Shown here: positions 1 to 5,878 of the stretch, one piece after another
Numbering within the stretch: the first letter of the stretch is position 1
Layout: every line of letters starts with the position of its first letter
NCBI GenBank assembly: GCA_946479825.1
Contig: CAMLHU010000028.1
Location: forward strand, 1 to 13,041
Direction: 5' to 3'
From: an uncultured Gemmatimonadota bacterium
GTDB lineage: Bacteria > Gemmatimonadota > Gemmatimonadetes > Gemmatimonadales > GWC2-71-9
Length of the DNA: 13,041 nt
Notes under the pieces: model-generated
Told to the model about the DNA's origin: nothing
Database searches by the model: none
What the model saw: only the letters and a program-made list of their open reading frames with translations
Position numbers and translations under genes: made by a program

Positions 1-180
1 TTCCACGTGGCCGAGCAGTTCACCGGCTTCCCCGGCAAGTACGTCAAGCTCGAGGAGACCATCGCGAGCTTCGAACGGGTGCTGGCCGGCGAGTTCGACC
101 ACCTGCCCGAGCAGGCGTTCTACATGGTCGGCGGGATCGAGGACGCCGTCGAGAAGGCCCGCAAGCTGGCGTCGGCGTGA
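1..180 (+). CDS. atpD: ATP synthase F1 subunit beta, C-terminal end (partial)
   Basis: This is the last 59 codons of the catalytic beta subunit of F1Fo ATP synthase; the 5' part lies outside the window. The frame is open from base 1 to a TGA at 178-180. The translation carries the highly conserved beta C-terminal signature: [12 protein letters not shown], then a helix ending in the [10 protein letters not shown] element and a final charged helix (EKARKLA). In the family this region forms the lower alpha-helical domain with the DELSEED-type loop just upstream. The gene is followed without a gap by atpC: the stop and the next ATG overlap as TGATG, which suggests translational coupling at the end of an atp operon. 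Identification is close to certain. Confidence 0.97.
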   Translation, partial: FHVAEQFTGFPGKYVKLEETIASFERVLAGEFDHLPEQAFYMVGGIEDAVEKARKLASA

Positions 181-437
181 TGCGCATCACGGTCATCTCC
201 CCCGAGGCGGCGGTATATGATGGCGAGGCCGACGCCGTGACCGTCCCCGGGTTCGACGGGTCTCTCGGGGTGCTGCCCCGGCACGCCCCGCTGATGTCCC
301 TGCTGGGCGACGGGCTGCTCACCATCCGCCGCGGCGACGCCACCGAGCGGTACCGGATCCGCGGCGGGTTCGTCCAGGTCGTGCACGATACCGTGCGCGT
401 CGTCACCGAACACGTGCAGGGAGAGCCGAATGCGTAA
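180..437 (+). CDS. atpC: ATP synthase F1 subunit epsilon, short form
   Basis: Epsilon subunit of the F1 central stalk, 85 residues from ATG at 180. A GTG three bases earlier (177) would add one residue, but the ATG overlapping the atpD stop (TGATG) is preferred. The whole N-terminal beta-sandwich domain is present: GSLGVLPRHAPL at residues 28-39 matches the family's GxxGVLPxHAP signature, and GGFVQV at 62-67 matches the last strands. The protein stops right after this domain. Classical bacterial epsilon has about 130-140 residues and ends in two regulatory helices that can inhibit ATP hydrolysis; these are absent. Short epsilons are known in some green sulfur bacteria and relatives, so this is likely natural and not a truncation. 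Its last 8 bases overlap the next gene. Confidence 0.93.
   Translation: MRITVISPEAAVYDGEADAVTVPGFDGSLGVLPRHAPLMSLLGDGLLTIRRGDATERYRIRGGFVQVVHDTVRVVTEHVQGEPNA
418..425 (+). promoter_or_regulatory. Ribosome binding site inside the end of atpC
   Basis: The sequence AGGGAGAG lies four bases before the ATG at 430 and inside the atpC coding region. It is a good Shine-Dalgarno match at normal spacing and fixes the start of the following gene, even though that start overlaps the atpC stop. Confidence 0.6.
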
Positions 438-1032
438 GACGCTCCTGGCCGTCGCGATCGGGGTGCTGGCCGCCCCGGCGGGACTCGCCGCCCAGTCCAC
501 CGGGACCCCGGTGTTCGCGGCCCCGTACCGCGCCTTCCACCGCTCCGAGGCGGGCCTCTCGCTCTCCGATCCGGGCGCGGGCGTGGCCTTCGAGGGGTTC
601 TACAAGTTCGGCAGCCGGGCGTGGGACGTCGGCCTCCGCGCCGGGTTCGACTCGCCCGGCCACGGCGCCAGCACCGCCGTGCTGCTCGGCGTGGACGGCC
701 GCACGCGCGTCCTCACCCATAACGCCGACTTCCCCCTCGACGGGGCCCTCACCCTCGGCTTCGGCGGCCGGTTCGTGAGCGGCGCTTCGGAGGTCCTGGT
801 CCCCGTCGGCCTCTCGATGGGCCGCCGGCTCGACCTCGAGGGCTCGAACGTGAGCTTCGTCCCGTACGTGCACCCGGTGCTGACTCCGGTGTTCGGCTCG
901 GGCAACAGCACCCTCGCCTTCACCCTCGGCCTCGGCGCCGACGTGCGGGTGTCCCGGCAGCTTGACCTCCGGGTGGATGGCGGGATCGGCGACTTCGACG
1001 GCGTCAGCATCAGCGTCGCGTTCCTGCGCTGA
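430..1032 (+). CDS. Exported beta-barrel-like outer membrane protein (A)
   Basis: Unrecognised 200-residue exported protein. It starts with a clear Sec signal peptide (MRK followed by a hydrophobic stretch), with likely signal peptidase I cleavage after Ala21, leaving Gln22 as the first mature residue. The mature part is almost all alternating hydrophobic/polar strands rich in Gly with few charged residues (for example the stretches around 39-70, 100-125 and 160-200). This is the look of a small 8-strand-type outer-membrane barrel, although the last residue is Arg rather than the usual Phe. The start is fixed by a Shine-Dalgarno motif inside atpC. The ATG overlaps the atpC stop by 8 bases, so it is probably translated from the atp transcript. 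It shares layout with the next gene and may be its paralogue. Barrel fold is inferred from composition only. Confidence 0.72.
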   Translation: MRKTLLAVAIGVLAAPAGLAAQSTGTPVFAAPYRAFHRSEAGLSLSDPGAGVAFEGFYKFGSRAWDVGLRAGFDSPGHGASTAVLLGVDGRTRVLTHNADFPLDGALTLGFGGRFVSGASEVLVPVGLSMGRRLDLEGSNVSFVPYVHPVLTPVFGSGNSTLAFTLGLGADVRVSRQLDLRVDGGIGDFDGVSISVAFLR

Positions 1033-1041
1033 CCTCCTGAA

Positions 1042-1071
1042 TTGACTTCCCCGGCGCGTCCGCGATAGCTT
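1042..1071 (+). promoter_or_regulatory. Promoter of exported protein B
   Basis: A sigma70-like promoter: TTGACT (1042-1047) as -35, an 18-base spacer, and TAGCTT (1066-1071) as -10. It begins ten bases after the stop of the previous gene, so the next gene can be transcribed independently of the atp operon. The predicted transcript start is near 1078. A very similar pair (TTGAGC, 17 bases, TAGCTT) is seen on the other strand at 5895-5923. This is pattern matching only. Confidence 0.55.
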
Positions 1072-1081
1072 GCGGCGCGCC
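1053..1081 (+). repeat. GC-rich dyad centred on the -10 element
   Basis: Ten base pairs can form between 1053-1063 (one bulged T at 1059) and 1072-1081, leaving the eight bases GATAGCTT, which include the -10 hexamer, as the loop. It could be an operator around the -10 box or, in readthrough RNA from the atp operon, a hairpin marking the 3' end. There is no T-run after it, so it is not a standard intrinsic terminator. Confidence 0.45.
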
Positions 1082-1087
1082 GTTCCG

Positions 1088-1112
1088 CATGGGGGACGTC
1101 CTGTCCCCCATG
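1088..1112 (+). promoter_or_regulatory. 5' leader stem-loop of exported protein B
   Basis: A perfect inverted repeat: CATGGGGGAC (1088-1097), a five-base loop, then GTCCCCCATG (1103-1112). It lies between the predicted transcript start (about 1078) and the ribosome site GGAGG (1127-1131), so it should form a strong hairpin close to the mRNA 5' end. Stem-loops in this position protect long-lived mRNAs such as enterobacterial ompA. A small second stem, CCAA (1117-1120) with TTGG (1125-1128), would touch the ribosome site. The stabilising role is inferred. Confidence 0.6.
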
Positions 1113-1136
1113 ATTACCAACCCGTTGGAGGCACAG

Positions 1137-1799
1137 ATGCGCACGAAGGTCCTCGCAGCGCTGGCCCTCGCGTCGGCGGTCGTCGCCGCCCCCGTCTCCG
1201 CCCAGGTCGCCGGGCTGCCGGTCTTCAACTCCGGCGTCGGCACCGGGATCGGGATCAACGTGGATGCCGGCTTCCCGAACCAGGACGCGGGCAAGGGACA
1301 CACTTACGGGCTCTCGGGCTCGGTCGGTCTCGGGCCGCTCGGCATCACGGCCATCCTGGCGTCGAACAAGCCGGACGGCGGGAAGAGCGACACCTGGGTC
1401 GGCGCCACCGCCAACCTGAAGCTGTTCGGCGGCCCGCTGATCCCCGTGACGATCAACGCGCAGGTCGGGGCCGGCTACGCCTCCGACATCCAGGGGAGCG
1501 GCGCGAAGCAGCTCAACGTCCCGGTGGGCATCGGCATCGTGGCGAACATCCCGAGCCCGGCCCTCTCCATCAAGCCGTGGATCGCGCCCCGTATGCAGTA
1601 CATGCGGTTCCAGAGCGGCGGCACCACCAGCACCCAGACCAAGTTCGGCCTCAGCGCCGGCGTCAACCTGGGCCTGGCGATGGGCCTCACCATCCGCGCC
1701 GCGTACGATACGTTCAAGCTCGACGCCGGCGGCACGTCGGTGTCCCCGTCGACCTTCTCGGTCGGCGCGGGCTACGCCATCCACGTCCCCGGCCTCTGA
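1137..1799 (+). CDS. Exported beta-barrel-like outer membrane protein (B)
   Basis: Unrecognised 220-residue exported protein. The ATG at 1137 is chosen because it follows GGAGG at normal spacing and begins a standard signal peptide ending VSA before Gln23. A GTG/ATG reading from 1089 would place the start inside the leader hairpin and spoil the signal peptide. The mature protein is Gly/Ala/Ser-rich with short amphipathic strands throughout and almost no predicted helix, consistent with a small porin-like barrel. It resembles protein A just upstream: both begin the mature part with a G-x-PVF element, both carry VPVG near the middle, and both end in a series of G-alternating strands. The gene sits in its own transcription unit, with a promoter at 1042-1071 and a hairpin at 1810-1850. 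The leader structure suggests a stable, abundant mRNA. Function is unknown. Confidence 0.72.
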   Translation: MRTKVLAALALASAVVAAPVSAQVAGLPVFNSGVGTGIGINVDAGFPNQDAGKGHTYGLSGSVGLGPLGITAILASNKPDGGKSDTWVGATANLKLFGGPLIPVTINAQVGAGYASDIQGSGAKQLNVPVGIGIVANIPSPALSIKPWIAPRMQYMRFQSGGTTSTQTKFGLSAGVNLGLAMGLTIRAAYDTFKLDAGGTSVSPSTFSVGAGYAIHVPGL

Positions 1800-1809
1800 T
1801 CCATCCCGC

Positions 1810-1850
1810 GGGGAGGCGCGCCGGTCCGGCGCGTCTCCCCCGGGCCTTTT
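1810..1850 (+). terminator. Terminator-like hairpin after protein B
   Basis: A 13-pair stem formed by 1811-1823 and 1827-1839, with one G-U pair, a three-base loop and an optional extra G-C pair (1810/1840). It is followed by CGGGCC and TTTT (1847-1850). The gap before the T-run and its shortness suggest partial termination. The next gene on this strand starts only 13 bases after it. Confidence 0.65.
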
Positions 1851-1863
1851 CCAGGTCACTTCC

Positions 1864-2292
1864 GTGAATCGCACGCTCTCCCGGCTGCTCCGGGCCGCCG
1901 CGCCCGTGGCCGTGCTCGCCCTCGCAGGCTGCGCCCAGACCTTCGACGCCACCACCCTGGGTGTGCCGGTATCCCTGGCGTCCGATGCCGCCCAGCCGGC
2001 GCAGGGCCAGCACTTCGCCGTGCGCGCGACTGCGCTCTGGTTCGGGTGGGGGGCGCTGCCGATCAGCCAGCCGTCGCTGCAGAAGAGCCTGGCGGCGGAG
2101 CTGGTGGGGGGGAAGAGCGTGGCGGATGTCCGGATCCGGGTCCACAGCCGGATCACCGACATCCTCGTCACCGTGCTGTCCGGCGGGCTGCTGGTCCCGC
2201 GGGCGGTGGAGTTTGAAGGGACCATCGTCGGCGACGCCGGTGCTGCACCCGCGCCGGCCGCCGCGCCGCCTCAGGCGCCCGCCGGGCGCTAG
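1864..2292 (+). CDS. Small lipoprotein, weakly Bor/TRL-like
   Basis: A 142-residue lipoprotein starting at GTG 1864, with AGGT (1853-1856) as ribosome site. The signal peptide ends in the lipobox LAGC with the lipidated Cys at residue 23. The core (about 50-122) contains a WFGWGALPIS motif, a helix, then two or three strands and a GGLLVPRAVEFEG segment. This order (W-x-x-x-G, helix, strands, G-x-x-x-P-R) recalls the Bor/TRL-like lipoprotein group, but the resemblance is by eye and weak. The last 20 residues are an Ala/Pro-rich tail. It follows the terminator-like hairpin closely, so expression may depend on readthrough from gene B. Its TAG stop shares the CTAG at 2289-2292 with the stop of waaA on the other strand. 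Confidence 0.68.
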   Translation: MNRTLSRLLRAAAPVAVLALAGCAQTFDATTLGVPVSLASDAAQPAQGQHFAVRATALWFGWGALPISQPSLQKSLAAELVGGKSVADVRIRVHSRITDILVTVLSGGLLVPRAVEFEGTIVGDAGAAPAPAAAPPQAPAGR

Positions 2293-3593
2293 GCGGGGCG
2301 CTCCCGCAGTACCAGCCGCGAGACCAGCGCCGCACTCCTCCCCGCGGCGCCCAGCCCCCCATCCACCACCCCTCGCGCGGCGCGACCCTGCCGGTCCCGC
2401 TCCGCCCCGTTCGCGATCCAATTCCGCCAGGCCGCCGTCAGCGCCGCCACCGCCGCGTCCCCGGACTCCGGCAGCGGGACAGCCGCCCCGGCGTCGGCGA
2501 GCAGCACGGCATCCCGGCTCTCGCGCCAGCGCGGCCCGAACGCCACCGGCACGCCCCACGCCGCCGGCTCGAGCACCGAGTGCAGCCCCGCCGCGTGATA
2601 TCCCCCGCCGACATACGCCATCGTCCCCGCCCCATACAGCGCCGCCAGCACCCCGACCCGGTCCACCAGGATGAGCGGCGCCGGTGCGGCGAACGCGCTG
2701 AGGCGGACCGGTACGGGCACCCCCGCCTCCGCGGCCATGGCCTCCACCCGGCGCAGGTGTTCCGGCGTCGGCTCGTGGGGCACGAGGATGAGCCGGGCCT
2801 CGGGATGGGCCGAGCGCGCCTCGCGGAAGGCACGGAGCAACACCGCCTCGTCCCCGGGCCAGGTGGAGCCCGCCACGAGGGTCGGCGCTGCCGCGCCGAG
2901 GCGGAGCAGTGGGTCGGTCGCAGGGACCGCCGCCACCTTCGCGGCCACGCTGTCGTAGCGCGGGTCGCCCAGCACCTCGATCACCTCCGGCCGGACGCCG
3001 AGTCGGGCCAGCCGCTCCGCATCGGGCGCGTCGATGGCGCCGGCCGCCGACAGCGCCGCGTACCCGCTCGCGAGGAGCGGGCGGGCAGGCCAGCGCAGCC
3101 GGCCGCTCCCCGGCCGGACGGTGCCGGCCACCAGGGCGACCGCGGTGCCGCTCGCCGCCGCGCGGGTGGCGAGTTCGGGCCAGAGGTCGAGCTTGGAAAA
3201 GACCAGGGCCCGAGGCCGGAGCGCGGTCAGGAGGGTGTCGGCGGCGGCGGGCGTGTCGTACGGGAGGTAGTCGGCGACGTCGGCGCCGATCCGGCGTGCC
3301 AGTCCTTCGGCGGAGCTGCTGAAGTGGGTGTACGCCACCTGCCAGTCGGGGTGGGCTGCGCGCAGCTCGCGGAGCACCGCCTCCGCCTGCAGCCCCTCGC
3401 CGACCGACGGGGCGTGGAACCAGACCAGCGGGCGCTCCGGGGCGCGGTTCTCGGCGGCCCAGGCCCGCAGCCGGTCCGCGGCGCCCCGGCGCGCCAGGTG
3501 GCCCCGGCGGAGCTTCGCATCGACGTGCGACATGGCGGGGAGGAGCGCCGTCGCGAGGCGCACGGCGCCGCGGTAGGCCACGGAGGTGGGCAT
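2289..3593 (-). CDS. waaA: 3-deoxy-D-manno-octulosonic acid (Kdo) transferase
   Basis: Inner-membrane-associated glycosyltransferase (GT30 family) that adds Kdo from CMP-Kdo to lipid IVA, the first step of LPS core synthesis. The protein has 434 residues from ATG at 3593, close to the family's usual length of about 420. A TTG at 3602 would add three residues. Seen in order: an N-terminal hydrophobic segment (about 8-20), HAPSVGE at 60-66 with the presumed catalytic Glu66, the LDLWPE motif at 135-140, GSTWPGDE at 242-249, VPHEPTPEH at 271-279, and the nucleotide-sugar site GLHSVLEPAAWGVPV at 336-350. The last motif usually reads G-x-HN-x-LEPA; Ser replaces Asn here. Both GT-B halves are intact. 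It stands alone on this strand, convergent with the lipoprotein and divergent from the CPBP gene. No Shine-Dalgarno motif precedes the ATG. Confidence 0.93.
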   Translation of the reverse strand: MPTSVAYRGAVRLATALLPAMSHVDAKLRRGHLARRGAADRLRAWAAENRAPERPLVWFHAPSVGEGLQAEAVLRELRAAHPDWQVAYTHFSSSAEGLARRIGADVADYLPYDTPAAADTLLTALRPRALVFSKLDLWPELATRAAASGTAVALVAGTVRPGSGRLRWPARPLLASGYAALSAAGAIDAPDAERLARLGVRPEVIEVLGDPRYDSVAAKVAAVPATDPLLRLGAAAPTLVAGSTWPGDEAVLLRAFREARSAHPEARLILVPHEPTPEHLRRVEAMAAEAGVPVPVRLSAFAAPAPLILVDRVGVLAALYGAGTMAYVGGGYHAAGLHSVLEPAAWGVPVAFGPRWRESRDAVLLADAGAAVPLPESGDAAVAALTAAWRNWIANGAERDRQGRAARGVVDGGLGAAGRSAALVSRLVLRERPA

Positions 3594-3706
3594 GGGGGGC
3601 AAGGTTAGTCCGGCCCGGAAGAAAGAGGAAGGGACCGCCGCGCGCGCCAGCGCCTCGCGGCGTGCTTAGCTTTCGGCACCCGAACCCGGTCCCGGCACCG
3701 ACCCGC
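3594..3706. promoter_or_regulatory. Divergent promoter region between waaA and the CPBP gene
   Basis: These 113 bases separate two divergent starts. On the minus strand TAACCT (3603-3608) lies nine bases before the waaA ATG and could be a -10 box giving a leaderless or nearly leaderless mRNA. On the plus strand TAGCTT (3667-3672) lies 34 bases before the CPBP ATG and matches the -10 seen at 1066 and 5895. No convincing -35 box is visible for either. A seven-base inverted repeat (CGCCGCG 3636-3642 with CGCGGCG 3656-3662) lies between them. Confidence 0.4.
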
Positions 3707-4429
3707 ATGTCCTACTGGCAGCTTTCCCGGTCCCCGCGGTACAGCGTCCTCTTCGCCGCGCCGCTGCTCCTCGCCTACGAGGTCTCGGCGCGGATCCTCA
3801 CCCACGGCGAGACCGGCATCCGCAACGGCGCCGACGTCATCCTCAAGAGCCTGTTCGTCGCGATCGGCGGGCGGGAGGGGATCCTGGCGTTCGACGTGCT
3901 GCTGGTCGCGATCGGCGCCTGGCTCGTCTGGCGGGACCGCCGGGGAGGCCCGCTCGCCCCCGGGGTGTTCGCCGCGATGCTCGGCGAGTCCGTGGTCCTC
4001 GCGCTCGCCTTCGGGGTCGTTGCCGGCATGTTGACGGCACTCCTGCTCCACGGGCCCGCCGCCCTCGCGGCCCCGGCGCTCACGCGATTCGACCTGCCCA
4101 CCCAGCTCGTCATCTCGCTCGGCGCCGGCATCTACGAGGAGCTGCTCTTCCGCGTCCTGCTGGTCTCCGGGCTGGTGCTGCTCGCCCGCCGGGTGCTCGG
4201 CTGGGCGCCCCGCGCCGCCAACGTGTTCGGCGTCCTGCTCGGCGCGCTCATCTTCTCGGCCTTCCATTATATCGGCCCATACGGCGACCGGCTCGAGCTG
4301 GCCTCGTTCACCTTCCGGGCCGTGGCGGGACTCCTGTTCAGCGGGCTCTACGTCGTGCGCGGGTACGGGGTCACCGCCTGGACCCACTCGCTCTACGACG
4401 TCTTCCTGGCCGTCGCCCTCGGGCGGTAG
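3707..4429 (+). CDS. CPBP-family intramembrane metalloprotease (CAAX/Abi type)
   Basis: A 240-residue polytopic membrane protein of the CPBP/Abi family (Rce1-like glutamate intramembrane proteases). The three family motifs are all present in order: EELLFR at 144-149 (EExxxR), FSAFH at 183-187 (FxxxH) and HSLYD at 227-231 (HxxxN/D). At least six hydrophobic segments are visible (about 13-30, 45-55, 58-76, 90-118, 135-160, 172-186, 205-218). ATG 3707 is chosen because the upstream GTG (3662) would precede the likely -10 box, and its extra 15 residues are Pro-rich and unlike a membrane protein start. No Shine-Dalgarno motif is evident. Bacterial members have varied roles (bacteriocin self-immunity, protein maturation), and nothing nearby names the substrate. 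Its stop is three bases from that of the convergent DsbA-like gene. Confidence 0.88.
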   Translation: MSYWQLSRSPRYSVLFAAPLLLAYEVSARILTHGETGIRNGADVILKSLFVAIGGREGILAFDVLLVAIGAWLVWRDRRGGPLAPGVFAAMLGESVVLALAFGVVAGMLTALLLHGPAALAAPALTRFDLPTQLVISLGAGIYEELLFRVLLVSGLVLLARRVLGWAPRAANVFGVLLGALIFSAFHYIGPYGDRLELASFTFRAVAGLLFSGLYVVRGYGVTAWTHSLYDVFLAVALGR

Positions 4430-4432
4430 CCG

Positions 4433-5104
4433 TCAGCGCCCGCGCGAGCCGGCGGCGCTGTCGGAACGGGGCGGCGCCCCGGCGGTGCGGACGGTGTAGA
4501 TCGAGTCGAGGACGTGGCGGAAGATGTCGATCGGGTAGGCGCCCGAGAGCAGCGCCCCTTCGACCAGGAAGGTCGGGGTCGCCCGCGCGCCGATGCGCTG
4601 CGCGGTCCCGGCGTCGCCGGCCACCCGGCGCATCATCTGGTGGGTACGCAGGCAGGGCAGGAGGGAGTCGCGCGGGAGCCCGACGGAGTCCGCGAGCGTC
4701 AGCAGGTACTCGCCGGGTTCGCGGAGCGGGGCCCAGGTCTCCTGGTTCCGGTAGAGCAGGTCGTGCACCGGCCAGAACTTGCCGAACCGGGCCGCGCACA
4801 TCGCGAACTCCGCGGCAGGCTCGGCGTTCGGATGGAGCTGGACGATCGGGTAATTGAGGAAGATCCAGCGGACCTTGCCGGTCGCGATGTATTCGCGGTC
4901 GATCGTCGGGAAGGTCTCGGTGAAGAACCGCCGGCAGAACGGGCACTGGAAGTCGGACATCTCGACCACCGTGATCGGCGCGGTGGCCTGACCCCGGCTC
5001 CGCTCGGCAAGCATCGGGCCGGGGTCGGCGGTCGAGTCCTGGGCGGCGAGCGACGCCGCGGCGAGGAGCAACGGCACCAGCAAGGCAGCGGCGCGGGATC
5101 GCAT
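4433..5104 (-). CDS. DsbA-family thioredoxin-fold protein, exported
   Basis: A 223-residue exported thiol oxidoreductase-like protein. Start ATG 5104 follows GAGGT at good spacing and opens a signal peptide ending SLAA before Gln22. The longer reading from 5239 would add 45 Arg/Pro-rich residues overlapping the upstream gene and is rejected. The mature protein has the DsbA/DsbC-like layout (Thioredoxin_4 type): a beta strand with FQCPFC (redox Cys54 and Cys57), a helical insertion containing Cys103 and Cys151 (a possible second disulfide), and the cis-proline element ATPTFL with Pro177. It should form or isomerise disulfides in periplasmic proteins. The last 20 residues are an unstructured Arg/Ser/Ala tail. 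It is the second gene of a two-gene unit, 11 bases after the lipoprotein gene, so the two may act together. Confidence 0.88.
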   Translation of the reverse strand: MRSRAAALLVPLLLAAASLAAQDSTADPGPMLAERSRGQATAPITVVEMSDFQCPFCRRFFTETFPTIDREYIATGKVRWIFLNYPIVQLHPNAEPAAEFAMCAARFGKFWPVHDLLYRNQETWAPLREPGEYLLTLADSVGLPRDSLLPCLRTHQMMRRVAGDAGTAQRIGARATPTFLVEGALLSGAYPIDIFRHVLDSIYTVRTAGAPPRSDSAAGSRGR

Positions 5105-5115
5105 CGGGACCTCGG

Positions 5116-5853
5116 TCAGGGACGCGGACGGTGCACGGCGTTGGTGCGGTCGAGCCGGAGGAGCGTTCCCCGGACCCGGACGTTCCAGTACCACTCGGCG
5201 TACGGATCGGCGACGTCGGGCGCCCGCGCGTACAGCCACCAGGTGCCGCGGGGCAGGGTGACCACCAGGTCTCCGACCGCATCGGTGGTATCGGCCACGG
5301 GCGCGAGGCCGCTCGCGCGCTCGAGCGCGGCGGTGATCTCGGGATAGCGGCGGTAGGTGCTATCTTCCCAGGCACGTAGCCGGGCGCGTTGCCGGGCCAC
5401 GAGATCGGCCAGCCGGGCGTCGGACCGGGCCAGCGCCGCCTGGGCGTCCCGGGCCGCGGATTCGAACGTGGCAATCCGCGCCGTGCCGGCCACGAAGGCG
5501 GCATACCCCTGCCGGTAGGCGTCGGCGTTGCGGGGGGTGGTGTCGAGCGCCGACCGCAGCGAGTCGAGCGCCCGGTGGGCGGAGTCGAGCGACCACGCCG
5601 CGCGGGTGTACGCGGCGAGCGGCGGGCGTGAGGCGGCGAGCAGCGAATCGAGCCCCGGCTCCGGCGACGGCGTCGCGGCGGTCGCGGCGAGCGCGGCAAG
5701 GACGCTGTCGCGGTCGTACGGCAGGAAGACCACCGGCAGGTGGGCCACCGGCGAGGGCATCCCGTCGGGGCCGGGGATGCGAACGGATGCCCGGGTCTCG
5801 TAGGGCCGGCAGGCCAGGACCAGCCCCAGGGCGAGGACGTGCAATCGGGTCAC
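5116..5853 (-). CDS. Lipoprotein with helical insertion and terminal beta domain, unknown function
   Basis: A 245-residue protein I do not recognise. GTG 5853 is chosen because it gives a compact signal peptide ending in the lipobox LVLAC with the lipidated Cys at residue 15. Longer in-frame starts up to 5895 run into the divergent gene. GGA lies 7-8 bases upstream. Residues 23-47 look like the first strands of a transthyretin/carboxypeptidase-regulatory type domain (GPDGMPSPVAHLPVVFLPY). Residues 48-183 are nearly all helix with charged heptad-like spacing, probably coiled coil. Residues 189-228 return to strands (TTDAVGDLVVTLPRG), resembling the second half of that domain. It is followed after 11 bases by a DsbA-like gene but has no conserved disulfide pair itself. 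It may be anchored to a membrane as a scaffold or partner. The fold is inferred. Confidence 0.65.
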   Translation of the reverse strand: MTRLHVLALGLVLACRPYETRASVRIPGPDGMPSPVAHLPVVFLPYDRDSVLAALAATAATPSPEPGLDSLLAASRPPLAAYTRAAWSLDSAHRALDSLRSALDTTPRNADAYRQGYAAFVAGTARIATFESAARDAQAALARSDARLADLVARQRARLRAWEDSTYRRYPEITAALERASGLAPVADTTDAVGDLVVTLPRGTWWLYARAPDVADPYAEWYWNVRVRGTLLRLDRTNAVHRPRP

Positions 5854-5865
5854 GGGTGATCCGGT

Positions 5866-5872
5866 GGAAGGA
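5866..5872 (+). promoter_or_regulatory. Ribosome binding site of the TPM gene
   Basis: GGAAGGA, six bases before GTG 5879, is a strong Shine-Dalgarno match and decides the start. The alternative GTG at 5864 would lie before it and disturb the signal peptide. Confidence 0.6.
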
Positions 5873-5878
5873 CGACGG

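Noticed and set aside
1089..1136. An earlier in-frame start for protein B at 1089
   Set aside because: It lies inside the perfect stem-loop, has no ribosome site and would add 16 residues in front of a normal signal peptide.
600..2225. A 541-codon minus-strand frame opposite the barrel and lipoprotein genes
   Set aside because: It runs through a promoter, a leader hairpin and a terminator of plus-strand genes and shows no domain.
1714..3708. A 664-codon minus-strand frame across the lipoprotein and waaA
   Set aside because: It overlaps waaA in another frame, is dominated by Arg/Gly/Ala/Pro and has no recognisable domain.
5105..5239. A 45-residue N-terminal extension of the DsbA-like protein
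   Set aside because: It overlaps the upstream gene, is Arg/Pro-rich, and the start at 5104 has a ribosome site and signal peptide.
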